Part shown: positions 8,210-19,093 of the stretch, piece after piece
Layout: each line of letters starts with the position of its first letter
Position numbering within the stretch: position 1 is the first letter of the stretch
Assembly: GCF_000186865.1 (NCBI RefSeq)
Contig: NW_008705569.1
Span: 1,064,054-1,128,053 of the forward strand
Direction of reading: 5' to 3'
Length of the DNA: 64,000 bases
From: Aureococcus anophagefferens
Lineage: Eukaryota; Sar; Pelagophyceae; Pelagomonadales; Pelagomonadaceae
Translations under genes and position numbers: made by a program
The notes under the pieces: model-generated
What the model saw: the letters and a program-made list of their open reading frames with translations, nothing else
Database searches by the model: none
What the model was told of the DNA's origin: nothing

Positions 8210-10142
8210 ATGGAGCCGGCTCCCCTCTCTTCGAGCGATGACCTCGCGAACCCACTCCTAGAGAATACCGACGAGGGCACCGAACTCGCGAGTGGTACGG
8301 AACTCGTCGATGCCGACGGCGCGGAGCTGCGCGAGGCGCACCCGCTGGTCGCCGACGCCGAGGCGCAGCGCGCGCGCCCGCCGTCGCCCACGACCAGCAG
8401 CCCGAGCCGCGCGTCCATGGCCTCCGTCGCCGCGGCGCCCGACGCCCTCCGGGAGGGCCTCGTCGTCGAGCTCTGGCACGCGCGCCGCCGCTACGCGGCC
8501 GCCGGCTCGCACGAGCACCTCGCCCGCTACCTCAGTCGCTTCGTGGCCGGCACGTGGTGCCGCTGCGTCGTCGAGGACTTCGACGGCGAGACCTACACGC
8601 TGCGCTACGAGGACGGCCCCCACGCCGCCCGGTCGCGGGCCTTCGCGCCCGTCGCCGGGCTGCCGCGGGGCACGCGGTTCGTGCGGTGCCCCCGCGACTG
8701 CATCGAGGTCGACTACGAGGCGTCGTACTGCGCCGTGTCGCCCGAGGGCCGCTACGCGTTGAGCCACGGCGTCGTCGTCGTCCCCTTCATCGTCGCCGCG
8801 CAGCTCTTCTGCTACTTTTACTACGCGGCGCGCGAGTGCGAACGGACGGGGCGCGCGATCGAGGCCTACGCGCCCGTCGCGGGCCCCGGCGGCGACCGGT
8901 TCGCCTTCGCGGCGACGTCCCACTTCCCGGGGTGCCGGGACCTGCGGGGCCGCGAGTGGTACCGCTTCTGGACCTACCAGTGGCTCCACGAGGGCTGGGC
9001 GCACGTGTCGACGACCGCGCGGCACTCACATCTTCGACCCGACGTCAATGCGCGCGTCATCGAACGGTTCGGCCTCTTCGGCCGTGCTTCGAGAGCTCGA
9101 CGAGAGCAATCGATCCGTCCAAAAATCAGCCGAATCGACGTCGATGTGGTCGAGCGAGAGCATGTCAAAGTTTGGTCGGGACGTCCCGAACCGGCGGTCG
9201 ATGTCCACGCAGGTCGACGAACGGCTTCATGGCGCTCGTCTTCGGCATCCCCTTGGAAGTAGCGCACGGCGGCTGGCGCGCGGCGCTGATCATGCAGGCG
9301 GGCGTCGTCGCCGGGGCTTTGTCGTGCGCCGTTTTTGACGTGGAGAGGAGGGTCGTCGGCGCGTCCGCGAGCTGCTACGCGCTCCTCGGCGCGCACGTCG
9401 CGATCATCGCGCTCCACTGGCGGTCCATGAAGCGGGGCCTGCTGCACCGCGACGTGCGCATCGCCGTCTTCGCCGCGCTGGCGTTCTGCGACGTCCTGAC
9501 GACCGCGGACCGCGCGGCGAACGTCGGCGCCCGCGCGGAACTCGAATCTTCCACCCGACTTCAACGCGCGCGTACTCGAACGGAGTGCACCACACTCTTT
9601 TTGAATGTGCTTCGAGAACTCGACGAGAGCCATCGACGTGTCTCAAAATCGGCCAAAACGACGTCGATGTGGTCGAGCGAGAGAAGTTCAACGTTTGGTC
9701 GGGACGTCCCAGAGACCCGCGGTCGATGTCCGCGCAGGTCGGCGCCGCGTCCGCGGGCTCCGTGTCGTACTCGGCGCACGTCGGCGGCCTGGCCTGCGGC
9801 TACCTCCTCGGCGTGCTCGTCATCCAGCGGCGGCCCGTCAAGGACCCCAACGTCGGCGGCCGGCGCAAGGCCGCGGCCGGCGTCGCGCTCCTCGCGCTGC
9901 TCTGCGGCGCGCTCGCGTGGATCGGGTCGCACGCCCCGCCGAAGAACGTGCCCTGGCTCTACCCGGACTCGAACGACTGGAGCCACCGCTCCTGCTGCTC
10001 GAAGCTCGACGCCTGCGCCGACCTCGAGGGGCCGACGTCGCTGCTCTCCTGCGACGACCGGACGGAGCTCGCCCTCGGCCGGACCGTCGCGCGGTCCTGC
10101 AACGAGCTCCGCGCGCTCCTCCGCAACGCGACCGACGCGTAA
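8210..10142 (+). CDS. Rhomboid intramembrane serine protease
   Basis: Exons 8210-9006, 9213-9522 and 9738-10142 give 503 residues. A ~170-residue cytosolic N-terminus contains a small beta-rich module (WCRCVVEDFDGETYTLRYED), resembling a Tudor/SH3 fold. The rhomboid core carries the helix-2 triad-like pattern H-(4)-H-(3)-N in LHEGWAHVSTNGF, assembled exactly across intron 1. It also carries the catalytic serine in GASA (~Ser317) and the partner histidine in SAHVGGLACG (~His383), so it should be active. The C-terminal ~70 residues are Cys-rich and probably lumenal (SHRSCCSKLDAC). Both introns are introners with perfect target duplications. Substrates are unknown. Confidence 0.9.
9007..9212 (+). 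mobile_element. Introner family A, rhomboid intron 1
   Basis: Perfect 8-bp target duplication GTCGACGA (9007-9014 and 9213-9220). The element (9015-9212) starts CCGCGCGGCACTC and ends TCCACGCAG. Removal rebuilds the rhomboid HxxxxHxxxN signature, which independently supports the boundary. Confidence 0.95.
9523..9737 (+). mobile_element. Introner family A, rhomboid intron 2
   Basis: Perfect 8-bp target duplication GTCGGCGC (9523-9530 and 9738-9745). The element (9531-9737) starts CCGCGCGGAACTCG and ends TCCGCGCAG. Phase-0 splicing gives AANVGAASAGSVSYSAHVGG, in front of the catalytic histidine. Confidence 0.95.
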
Positions 10143-10278
10143 GAGGCGCACGCGCGTGCGACGACCGACGGCGGAGCGTATGGGTGCCGGCGGGGTCCTC
10201 CCCGGACGCGCCGGCGCGCGTCGGCGACGACGGGCCGACCGGTCGGGCCCGCGGCGGTCGAGACCCTACCCGCGCGTG

Positions 10279-12871
10279 TTACAGGAAGACGCGCATGGTC
10301 TGGGTGACCTTCTGCCGGCACACGGGGCAGACGCGCGCGCTCTGCTTCGCCGGGCAGGACGCGTCGACGCAGGTCGAGCAGAGCACGTGGCCGCAGGGGA
10401 TGAGCGCCGTGTCGCGGGCCCGCTCGAAGCAGAAGGGGCACTCGTCGGCCTTGTCGCCGCCGGCCTTGCCCGCGCGGGGGCTCCGCGCGGGCGGCGCCTT
10501 GGGCTTGTCGCCGAGCTTCTTCTTCTCCTTGGCCGCGGCGCGGAGCGCGGCCGCGCGCGGCGTCGATGGCGTCGGCGCGGCGTCGCGGCCGCGCGGCGTC
10601 GCGGCCGGCGCGCGCGCGGCGGGCGTCGGCGGCTTGGGCGCCGCGGCGCCGCGCGGCGTGCCCTTGCTCGCGGGTGACGCCGGCGTCGGCGCCTTCCTCG
10701 GCGGCGTCGCGGCGCCCCCGGCCTTGGGCGTCGGCGCCGACCGCGACGTCGCCGCCTTCCTCGGCGGCGGCGTCCTCGCGCGCGCGGCGGCGCCCCGGGG
10801 CGTCCGCGGCGCGCCGCGCGGCGTCCCGTCGCCGTCGCCGGCCGCCTCGTCGTCGTCGTCGTCGTCCGAGGCCGCGGCCGCGCCCGCGCGGACCTGCGCG
10901 GACATCGACCGGTGGAACGCCCCGTCCGGCGAAAACTTCTCGAGCTCGGCCACATCGACGTCGATGCGGGTGACTTTTGGACGAATCGATTGCTCGCGTC
11001 GAGTGCTCGAAGCACGGACGACGGGCTCGTGTCAAAACCGTCGCATACGCGCACATTGAAGTCGGGTCGAAGATTCGAGTTCCGCGCGGGCGCGGACGTT
11101 GACGGCGACGGGCTTCCGCCGGTTCTGCGACCGCTCAAAGGTCACGGCCCGCCCCGGCCCCGGCACCTTGCCGGCGAAGCCCGAGACGTGGACGAAGAGG
11201 TCGTCGGCGTCGGCGTCGTGGCCGTCGGGCCGGATGAAGCCCATGTTGCGGACCTTTGAGAACCAGAGGAGCTGGCCCGTCTCCGCCGGCCGCGGGCTCC
11301 CGGCGCCGGGCGCCGTTCCCGCGCCGTCGCCGCTCGGCTCCGACGCCGACGACGCGTCGTCCCGCGGGCTCTCGAGGGCGGGCAGCGGCGGGGGCGCCGC
11401 GGGCGCCGCGGCGGGCGCCGCGCCGTCGTCGCACTCGTCGTCCGACTCGGGCGGTTTCGGCGTCTCGACGCGGCGCACGGCCGCGCGGCGGCTGCCCGAC
11501 GTCGCCAGGCCGTCGCAGCGCGCGAGGAAGTGGCCCATCTTCTCGAAGCCCAGCGCGCGGACGTCCAGCGCCGTCTTGTAGCGCCGGCCGTAGAGGTACG
11601 CGAGCTTCGCGCAGAGCACCGTCCTCGTCGGCGACGCGTCGCAGAGCTCGCCGATGCGGCCCTCCACGGCCGCGAGGGCGGCGTCGGGCGCGCGCCGCGG
11701 CAGGGGCGGCCGCGGCGCGCCGTCGGCGCCCTCGGCCGGCGCGGCGCCGTCGTCGTCGCGCGGCGCGCGCGCGTCGCCGCGCCGCGGCGGCGTCGCGGCC
11801 GGCGCCGCCGCGCGCGGCGACCCGACGACGTTGCGCAGGGACGCGTGGACGAGCTCCGCCTCCGTCTCCGAGCAGCCGAGCTCGACGAGGTCCGCCATGT
11901 CGAGCCGCGCCGTCGCCTCGAGGTCGAGCCGGTTCTCCACAAACAACGCGGCGAGGCGGCCGAGGTCCAGCGACGTGAGGAAGGCGACGAGGCCGTCGTA
12001 GCGCGTGAGCTCGCCGTCGCCGCCGGCGGCGAAGAGCCGCGGCGGGCTCCGGGGCGTCTCGCCGAAGCCCGGCGGCGCGGAGCCGCCGGGCGTCCGCGCG
12101 GCGCGCGGCGGCGCCGCGGCCGGCGCCGGGGCCGGCGGCGCGCCCCCGTGGCGCGGGCTCCGCATGAGGCCCGGCGGGTCGTCGCGGCGCGGCTGCGACT
12201 GCTGCGTGTCGACGACGATCTTCGGGCGCAGGAGGCCGCCGAGCGTCGCCGACACCGGCGGCGCGGCGCCGCGCGCGCCCTCGAGCAGAAAGTCGAGGTC
12301 CGGCGGCAGCGCGTCGAAGAAGGCCGGGCTCTTGAGGCCGCCGAAGCCGCCGAGGCCCACGGCCGACGGCAGCCCCATGGTGAGCTCGCGCGACGGCGAC
12401 GCGACGCGCGGGCTGCCCCGCGGCGACCCGAGGGGCAGCTGCTCGACGCGGCACGGCAGGTCGCTGAGGCCCCGCGTCTCCCGGGTCAGGGGCCTCCCGT
12501 CGCCGTAGTCGCCGTAGTCGCCGACGAGGGCGCCGAAGGGCGTGTGCTGCGGCGCCACGCGCGGCTCGGCCCGCGCGGCGGCGCCGCGGCCGGACCGGCC
12601 CGGCGCGCGGATCGCGGGCGCGGCGGCGGCCTCGGGCAGGCCGCCCGCGCGGCGGAGCGACGCCGTGGCCGCCGTGATCACGGGGTCGAGGCGCGGCGAC
12701 GGCCGCGGCGCCGGCGCCGGCGCCGCGGCGCGCGGCGCGGCGGCCTCGGCGGGCGCCGCGCGCGCGGGCTCGGGCGCCGGCGCCGGCGGCGCCGGCGGCG
12801 CCGGCGCCGGCGGGTCCCGGGGCGGCGCGGGCGCGGCCCGGGGCGGCGGGTCCCGGGCCTCGGGCCTCCGC

Positions 12872-12906
<35 letters not shown>

Positions 12907-12930
12907 CGGCGCGGGCGCGGGCCGCGGCCG
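10279..12930 (-). CDS. SAM - LOTUS-like - cold-shock - RING protein (5' limit uncertain)
   Basis: Exons run from about 12930 to 11098, then 10893 to 10279. Order of parts: a Pro/Ala-rich disordered start; a SAM domain (TRYDGLVAFLTSLDLGRLAA through DMADLVELGCSETEAELVH); a segment resembling an OST-HTH/LOTUS fold (LCAKLAYLYGRRYKTALDVR, then LGFEKMGHFL); a cold-shock domain (GQLLWFSKVRNMGFIRPDG, DDLFVHVSGF); an acidic and basic linker; and a C3HC4 RING (CPFCFERARDTALIPCGH, then CPVC). The combination suggests an RNA-binding ubiquitin ligase. The intron is an introner. The upstream part is open into a Pro/Ala tract without a convincing ATG, and may be continuous with the helical-repeat gene upstream after a one-base frame slip. 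Confidence 0.7.
10894..11097 (-). mobile_element. Introner family A between cold-shock and RING exons
   Basis: On the gene strand a perfect 8-bp duplication GTCCGCGC flanks the element (positions 11097-11090 and 10893-10886). The element starts CCGCGCGGAACTCG and ends TCCGCGCAG. Splicing is phase 0 and gives VAVNVRAGAAAAS. Orientation is forward relative to the host gene. Confidence 0.94.
12871..12927. repeat. (GCGGGC)n simple tract
   Basis: An imperfect hexamer array encodes Pro/Ala or Ala/Arg depending on frame. The open frame of the upstream exon and that of the SAM-RING exon differ by one base across this tract, so a miscounted base here is a likely cause of the apparent break. Confidence 0.7.
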
Positions 12931-15900
12931 CGGCGGCGGGCTTCCGGGGCGGCCGCTTCCTCGGCTGGCGCTTCGGCGGCGGCGGCGGCTCGTCGTCGGA
13001 GCCGTCGTCGTCGTCGTCGTCGTCGTCGCTCGACGCGGACGGCGGCGCCTCCTTGGGCGACGGCGGCCGCGCGGCCGCGGGCGCCTTCTTCTTCTTCTTC
13101 CGCTTCTTCTTCTCGACGAGCGCGGCCTCGTCGTCGAGGAGCTGGAGCAGCTCCCGCTCCGCCGCGGACGCCTTGGCCGCGCGGTCCGCGACCTCCTCGC
13201 CGCTGAGCGCCCGCTGCTTCGCCGCGCGGCGGCCCTTGCCGCCGCCGCGGTGCCGCGCGGCCGCGTCGCGGACGGCCTCGAGCTTGGTCCGCGCGGCGAC
13301 GCAGCGCGCGGCCGCGGACCCGCCGGCGTCGCGGTCCGCGCCCGCGGCCAGCAGATTGAGCTCGAAGCCCGCGGTCCAGCTCGCGGGGTCCACCGCGGCG
13401 CTCAGCGCGTCGAGCACCGCGTCCTGGCAGCGGTCGACCTGGCGACGCGAGTTCGCTTCGACGTGAGTCCGCGCGCGCGCGCGGACCGGAAGAAAAGCAT
13501 CCGCGCGTCGAGACCGCGCCGAGGGACGATCGCTCGTCCAAGCATGGGCCGAAACGAGTGGGGACCGGCCGAAAGAGGAGCCTTTGAAGTTGGGAACGTC
13601 GCGCGCTTTTCCCGCGCCGCGGTCGACGTCGGCCATGCGGTGCAGCAGGGCGAAGGCGACGCGCGACGACGACGCGCGCCGCGCCTCCACGAGCCGCAGC
13701 AGGTCGGCGACGCCGTCCCGGCTCTCGGCGACGGCGTCGAGCCACGACTCGCCGACCGCGCAGCGGCACTCGTGCTGGAGCGCGTGCGCGCCTGCGTGGA
13801 TATCAAATCTTCAACCCGACTTCAATGTGCGCGTATTCGAACGTTTCGACGCAAGCTCTTCGGCTGTGCTTCGAGAACTCGACGAGAGCAATCGATCGGT
13901 CCCAAAAACCAGCCGAATCGACTTCGATGTGTCCGAGCTCGAGAATTTCAAAGTTTGGTCGGGACGTCCCGAACCAGCGGTTGATTTGCACACAGGTGCG
14001 CGCCCAGCACGTGCGCGGCGACGTCGCGCGCCTCGACGCGGCCGCCGCCGTCGCCGAGCCGCTCGCCGTCGAAGCCCAGCGCCCCGAAGAGGCCCGCCTC
14101 GACCGCGCGGCCGCTGTGGAGCAGCGAGAGGAGCGGCTTCGCGTGCCGCGGCGCGTCGACGTGGACGCAGAAGTCGAAGTTCGCGATGACGGCGAGGGGC
14201 GCGAGGGCGTCGTGGTTCGCGAAGTCGTCGTCGGGCTCGGCCTCGAAAGCGCCGAGGAGCGCGACGCAGACGCGGCCCCACTCGTCGGCGCCGCAGAGGG
14301 GGCGCGGGGCCCGCGCGTCGTGGAGCCGCGCCTCGAGCGCGCCGCACGACGCCACGGCGTCGCAGAGCGCGCGCTCGTAGGGGTAGGCGCCACCCGGCTC
14401 CCGCGGCTCGGGCCGCCGGGGGAAGGGCCCGCGCCGTTCGACGAGCGCGCGGAGGTGCGCGACGGCGGCCTCGACGGCGCCCGAGGGCACGTGGCAGGGC
14501 TCGTCGAAGACCGCGAAGAGGGGCACGACGCGGCTCAGCGTACCCGCGAGCCGCGTCAGCGTGCGCTCGCCCGCGCGCCACGCGGCTTCGGAGCCGAGCG
14601 CGCGCACGAGCGCGTCGACGGCGCCGCACGCGACGACGGGCGCGAGGGCCGCCGCGTCGTCCCCCGCGCCCTCGAATCCCGCGCGCGCCTCGACGACGCG
14701 GTCCACGGCCTCGCAGAGCGCCTCGGCCGCCGCGCCGCGGCGGCCGCCGGCCGCGTCGCCGTCGGAGGGCCGCGCGCCGCCCTCGCCGGCGGCGTGGCCC
14801 GCGGACACGGCGAGCACGCCCGCGTAGAGCGCCCCGGCGCCCGCGTCCGGCGGCCCGTTCGCCGCCGCGTCGAGAAGCCCCCGGAGCTCGTCGAGCGTCG
14901 CCGTCGTCCGCGCGCGCTGCGGCGCGCGCATGCGCGCGGTCCAATCCGGCGCCGCGTCGCCGTCGCGGCCCAGGTGCAGCGCCCCGCCGTGGAGCATCTC
15001 CGCGGCGACGGCGACGGCGACGTCGCGGTCCTCGGCGCAGAGCGCGCAGAGCGCGGCGAGCGCGTCGGCCTTGGCGTGCGACGCGGGCGCGACCTCGCCC
15101 CGGCGGCAGGCGACGTCGGCGAGCGCCGCGACGCAGCCCGAGGCCACGAGGGCCAGGCGCGCGCTCGGCGTCTTGGCGAGGCCGCAGACGCCGCGGAGCG
15201 CGGCCGCCGCGTCGCCCTGCGCGTGGCGGAGCCGGCCCGGCGGCGCGCGGAGCGCGAGGCAGAGGAGCGCGAGGTGGCCGTCGGCGATGACCTTCTCGGC
15301 CCGCAGGCCGGCGACGACGTCGTCGTCGCGCGGGGCCTCGCCGCGGCGCGACCGCGCGGGCCTCGCGCAGAACGCGCCGATGAGCCGCGCGCAGAGGTGC
15401 GTGCCGTCGACGACGGCGTGCTGCGCCTCGACGGCGTCGTTGCCCAGGCGGTCCACGTGGAGCACGAGGCGCCGCGCCTCGTTCTTCGACTCGCGGAGGC
15501 GGCAGCAGCCCGCGAGGAGCGCGCCGAGCGGCGCGGGCGCGGGCGAGCCGCGCGGCCGCCGCGACACCGCGACGAGCTCGCGGAGCACCCCGTCCGCGTC
15601 GACGGCGTCCGCGACGGTGCGCAGGGCCCGCACGGCGGCGAGGGCCGGCCGCCGGCACCGCGCGTCGTGGTCCGCGACGAGCGCGACGAGCGCGGGCACC
15701 GCGAGGTCCGCGGATCGCGACGCGTAGAACGCCGCCGCGCTCGGCGCCTGGATTCGATGTCGCTTCGACGCGAGCGTGCCGCGCGCGCGCGTTCCGGGAA
15801 GAAAGCACCCGAGACCGCTCCGAGAGATGATCGCCCGTCCAAACATCAGCCGAAACGAGCGGGAAACGGCCGAGGGACGAGCCTTTGCGAAGTCGGGAAT

Positions 15901-16710
15901 GTCGCTCTCTTTTCCCGCCCCGCCCGCCGCCGGCCGCCGGAGCAGCGCGCGGTAGGACCGGCAGGCCTCGTACTTGGCCCGGCTCCGGTTCGACGCCGTC
16001 GCCAGCGCGAGGAGCACGGCGTCGACCGCGCGCCGGCCGCAGGCCTCGAGCGTCGAGCCGACGAACGCGCGCGCGAGGCGGCACGTGGACGCGAGCGCGG
16101 CGACGTCGCGGAGCCCCGCGCCCCGGCCCGGCCGCCGCTTCGCGAGTTCGACGTCGTCCCCAAAGGCCTCGTCGTCGTCCGCGTCGTGTTCGCCGTCGTC
16201 GTCGTCCTCGCCGTCCTCGGAGTCGCCGTCGTCGCCGAGCGCGCGGCCGCGCTCGTCCGCGCGCTTACTGAGGAAGCCGCAGACGTGCGACGCGACCGAC
16301 GGCGACCGCGGGCCCACGCCCGGCGCGGACCGCAGCCCGAAGTCGGACCCCCGCAGGAAGAAGACGAGGGCCGCGCGCTCCCGGGGCGACGCGCCCTCGA
16401 TCGCGTCGCTGACGACGCGCACGAAGCGCGCGCCGTCGAGGCCGTGCGTCCGCGTGCGGCTCGCGAGCTCGCAGTAGGTGCGGCCCGTCGCCGCGAACTG
16501 GCAGGACGTGCCGCTGAGGTCCACGAGCACGACGCCCCGCAGCTCGTCGCACGCTCCCGACCCGCCGCCGCACGCCCAGACGCAGCGGCGCCCGCTGCAG
16601 AAGTAGAGGCCGCCGCGCGCGGGCACGGCGTCGGCGGGCAGGGGCCGCGTCTCGACGAGGGTCGCGACGGACGCGCACCGCTCCTTCGCGCTCTTCGGGC
16701 TCAGCACCAT
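12928..16710 (-). CDS. Large helical-repeat (ARM-like) protein with acidic/basic tail
   Basis: Exons 16710-15931, 15747-14004, 13791-13628 and 13438 to about 12928 join in frame (phases 0, 1, 0). The start is ATG 16710; an earlier in-frame GTG is discounted. The first exon has a Cys-containing region (GGLYFCSGRRCVWACGGG), an acidic run and an F-box-like helix (DVAALASTCRLARAF). The second holds Ala/Leu-rich helical repeats of ARM/HEAT character (AVPALVALVADHDARCRRPA, ALRGVCGLAKTPSARLALVA, LAPLAVIANFDF). The last exon contains a Lys run (KKKRKKKKK), a poly-Asp run and PPKRQPRKRPPRKP, then passes into the hexamer tract. No in-frame stop precedes the tract, so this is probably the 5' part of the SAM-RING gene. 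Function not assigned. Confidence 0.65.
13439..13627 (-). mobile_element. Introner family B, helical-repeat gene intron 3
   Basis: On the gene strand a perfect 8-bp duplication GTCGACCG lies at 13627-13620 and 13438-13431. The element starts CGGCGCGGGAAAAG and ends CGTCGCCAG. Phase-0 splicing gives HRMADVDRCQDAVL. Confidence 0.93.
13792..14003 (-). mobile_element. Introner family A (reverse), helical-repeat gene intron 2, GC donor
   Basis: On the gene strand a perfect 8-bp duplication GCGCGCAC lies at 14003-13996 and 13791-13784. The element starts CTGTGTGCAAATCAACC and ends ATCCACGCAG. Because the target begins GC, the intron is GC-AG. Phase-1 splicing gives HVLGAHALQHECRC. Confidence 0.92.
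15748..15930 (-). mobile_element. Introner family B, helical-repeat gene intron 1, GC donor
   Basis: On the gene strand the flanks GCGGCGGG and GCGCCGAG match at 6 of 8. The element starts CGGGGCGGGAAAAGAG and ends ATCGAATCCAG. At 183 bp it is the shortest clear family B intron. The donor is GC, phase 0, giving LLRRPAPSAAAFY. Confidence 0.82.
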
Positions 16711-17130
16711 GGGTCGTGCGAGCGCGCGGCGCACCGAACCCAATGGATGGAGTTTCGGGCCGGCCGAGCGGTCGTTTCTTGACGGCTCGCCGAGGGGCGG
16801 CCCGCGAATGCGCCGAGGGCCGAGACCGCCGGCGACCGCCGGGCCTCGACCTCGCTTGCGAAACGCGCGACCGACGGGCACGCCGAGGAGAAGCTGTCGA
16901 GCGAGAGCGTCGGCCGGGCGGGCTGCCTGCACGAAGATAATTCGGCTTCAACGTTCTAACGTGCCGCACAGTCTTTTGCCCTCGCAAGTCATCGCGTCTG
17001 CCCGCCCGCAGGAGCGGCCGATCGACGCGCCACTGCCCCTGCGAGCGTCGTCGCCGACGTGCGCGCGCCCTCCGCCGGCGTCGCCGCCCGACCGCTCGCC
17101 GCGGACTTCCGCGGCGCCCGTGTCGGAACC
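16711..17130. other. 420-base divergent intergenic region
   Basis: This lies between the ATG of the helical-repeat gene (minus) and the ATG of the Yip1-family gene (plus), so it should hold both promoters. The stretch 16930-16990 is less GC-rich (GATAATTCGGC, AGTCTTTTGCCC), a plausible core-promoter zone. I see no RNA gene, repeat or convincing motif. Confidence 0.6.
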
Positions 17131-17841
17131 ATGCTCGCGGAGAGCGGCGACGTCGAGGCCGACGACATCCACGGCCTGCTCGCCGAGGAGACGCTCGAGG
17201 GCACGGGCGAGTTCGGCGCCCAGGGCCCCGGCGCCGGGGCCGGGGGCATGTGCTCCTGCCTGTCCATCGCCTACTACCGCCCGTTCTTCGACGTCGACAC
17301 GGACGAGGTCCTCGGGCGCGTGCGCGCCGCGCTCCTCTTCTGCCACAGCGAGCCGTTCCTCCGCGTGCTGCGGAACAAGCCCGACGCCTACGGGCCCTGG
17401 TGGATCGCGACGACGCTCATCTTCCTCATCTCCGTGACGTCGCACTTCAAGGCGCTCCTGAGCCTGGGAGACGACTACGAGTACGACTTCGCGGCGGTCA
17501 CGTTCAGCGCCATGGCCGTCTACACCTACCTGGGCCTGGCGGCCTTCACGTCCTGGCTCTGCCTCAACTACTGGCTCAAGGTGCCCATGGCGCTGCTGAA
17601 CTGCCTCTGCATCGTCGGCTACTCCCTGGTGCCGTACCTGCCCGCGTCGCTCGCGTGCGTGCTCCCCTACATGGCCTGGCCGGCGGTCCTCGCCGCCGCG
17701 GGCGCCCAGACGGCCTTCAGCCTCAAGGCGGCGCTCCCGGCCATCGAGCAGCACCCGAAGGAGAAGGCCGCGGTCTACGCCGGCGCCGTCGTCGTCCTCA
17801 ACGTCGGCCTCATGCTCATCATCAAGCTCTACCTCTACTAG
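17131..17841 (+). CDS. Yip1-domain (YIPF1/2-like) Golgi membrane protein
   Basis: The protein has 236 residues starting at ATG 17131. An acidic cytosolic N-terminus includes SCLSIAYYRPFFDVDTDEVL, the Tyr-Pro-Phe-Phe-Asp motif typical of the YIPF1/2 branch. The Yip1 hallmark DAYGPWWIATTLIFLISVT opens five hydrophobic segments, the last ending KLYLY at the C-terminus. Yip1-family proteins bind Rab GTPases and act in ER-Golgi and Golgi membrane traffic. It is a single exon, convergent with the kelch gene 40 bases downstream. Confidence 0.85.
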   Translation: MLAESGDVEADDIHGLLAEETLEGTGEFGAQGPGAGAGGMCSCLSIAYYRPFFDVDTDEVLGRVRAALLFCHSEPFLRVLRNKPDAYGPWWIATTLIFLISVTSHFKALLSLGDDYEYDFAAVTFSAMAVYTYLGLAAFTSWLCLNYWLKVPMALLNCLCIVGYSLVPYLPASLACVLPYMAWPAVLAAAGAQTAFSLKAALPAIEQHPKEKAAVYAGAVVVLNVGLMLIIKLYLY

Positions 17842-17881
17842 GCCAAATGCGCGGGGGATAACGCGCCACACACTGCGACCC

Positions 17882-18892
17882 CTACCCCAGCATGAGGGAC
17901 CCGAGGCACGCGCGCGCGACGTCGGGCGGGTGCGGGTCCCGCGGCGCCTCCCAGGCGCCGCCGCGCAGGTAGAGCGTCGACTGGTCGCCGCAGAGCACGA
18001 CGGCGCCCGCGTGCGACGCCGCCGCGCACCACGCGTGGACGCGCGGCGGCGGCGCCGCCGACCCGCGCGGCCCCGCCCGCGGAAGGGGGGGCGCCGCCGC
18101 CCAGGCGTCCGTCCGCGGGTCGTAGCGCAGCGTGGACGACCACGCCGCGCGCGTGCCGCGCGTCCGCCCGCCCATGACCAGCAGCGCGCCGTCGAGCTCC
18201 GCGGCCGCGGCGCCGTTCCGCGGCTCGGGCAGGTCGCGGAGCACCGTCCACGACGCGCCGTCCCAGGCCTGGAGCTTGGCGGACGTCACGCCGCCGGCAA
18301 CGTAGAGCACGCCGCCGACGACGGCCGCGGCCGCGGACCACGCGGGGAAGGGCATGGGCGGGAGCGGCCGCCAGGCGCCGTCGCGCCACGCCTCGACGGA
18401 CGCGAGGGGCCCCGACCGGAGGTCGCCGCCGCCGGCGACGACGAGCGACCCGGCGACGACGCCGCACGCCGCGCCCTGGCGGCCCTCGCGCATGGGCCGC
18501 AGCGGCCGCCACGCGTCGATCGACGGGTCGTAGGCCTCGGCGCTCGCGAGCGCGTCGCCGCCCGAGGACCCGCCGGCGACGACGAGCTCGCCGCCGACGA
18601 CACCGGCGCAGGCGAAGGCGCGCGCCGTCGCCATGGGCGCGATCGCGTCGCAGCGGCCGCCGACGACGCGCCAGCACGCGGCCGTCGCGCGCCGCCGCGC
18701 GACGCCGCCGGCGACGACGAGCGCGGCCTCGGCGCAGCCCAGGGCGACGCGCGCGCGCCGAAAGCCCGCGGAGCGCAGCACGTCCCGTGCCCGTCGACAG
18801 GTCGCGCGGAGCGCGCCCTGCGACAGCAGCGGCACGCGCGCGAAGACGGCCGTGAGCACGTCGTCGCTCTCCCACTCGAGCAGCGGAGCCAT
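17882..18892 (-). CDS. F-box and kelch-repeat protein
   Basis: This single-exon gene encodes 336 residues. The N-terminal ~45 residues read as an F-box (SDDVLTAVFARVPLLSQGAL, then CRRARDVLR). Kelch repeats follow with the double-glycine strands and spaced Trp/Tyr: LVVAGGVA, LVVAGGSSGGDALASAEAYD, WRPLRPM, LVVAGGGDL, LYVAGGVTSA, LLVMGGRTRGT. About five blades can be counted, with a sixth degenerate at the C-terminus. F-box/kelch proteins are substrate receptors of SCF ubiquitin ligases, the kelch propeller binding the target. Substrate unknown. Confidence 0.82.
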   Translation of the reverse strand: MAPLLEWESDDVLTAVFARVPLLSQGALRATCRRARDVLRSAGFRRARVALGCAEAALVVAGGVARRRATAACWRVVGGRCDAIAPMATARAFACAGVVGGELVVAGGSSGGDALASAEAYDPSIDAWRPLRPMREGRQGAACGVVAGSLVVAGGGDLRSGPLASVEAWRDGAWRPLPPMPFPAWSAAAAVVGGVLYVAGGVTSAKLQAWDGASWTVLRDLPEPRNGAAAAELDGALLVMGGRTRGTRAAWSSTLRYDPRTDAWAAAPPLPRAGPRGSAAPPPRVHAWCAAASHAGAVVLCGDQSTLYLRGGAWEAPRDPHPPDVARACLGSLMLG

Positions 18893-19093
18893 GCTGCGAG
18901 CGGCGCTGCGAAGACGGACCGCTCAAGCGGCGCTCGGCACGTGAACTAGTTCAGCCATAATGCCTCGACCTCGATTAGCCGATGTTGCAGACAACATTGA
19001 ACAAGTCGTACGCAGCGTAGCCCACGGGCTCTGCCACTGTCGAGCGCGTAACGGAGGCCCGTGCGCCGGGCGCGCGCGCGCGTCCCCCGGGGC

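Noticed and set aside
13811..16782. Long plus-strand and alternative minus-strand open frames rich in Arg
   Set aside because: They run straight through both introner elements and are dominated by Arg/Ala/Pro. The frame kept here is continuous across three target-site joins.
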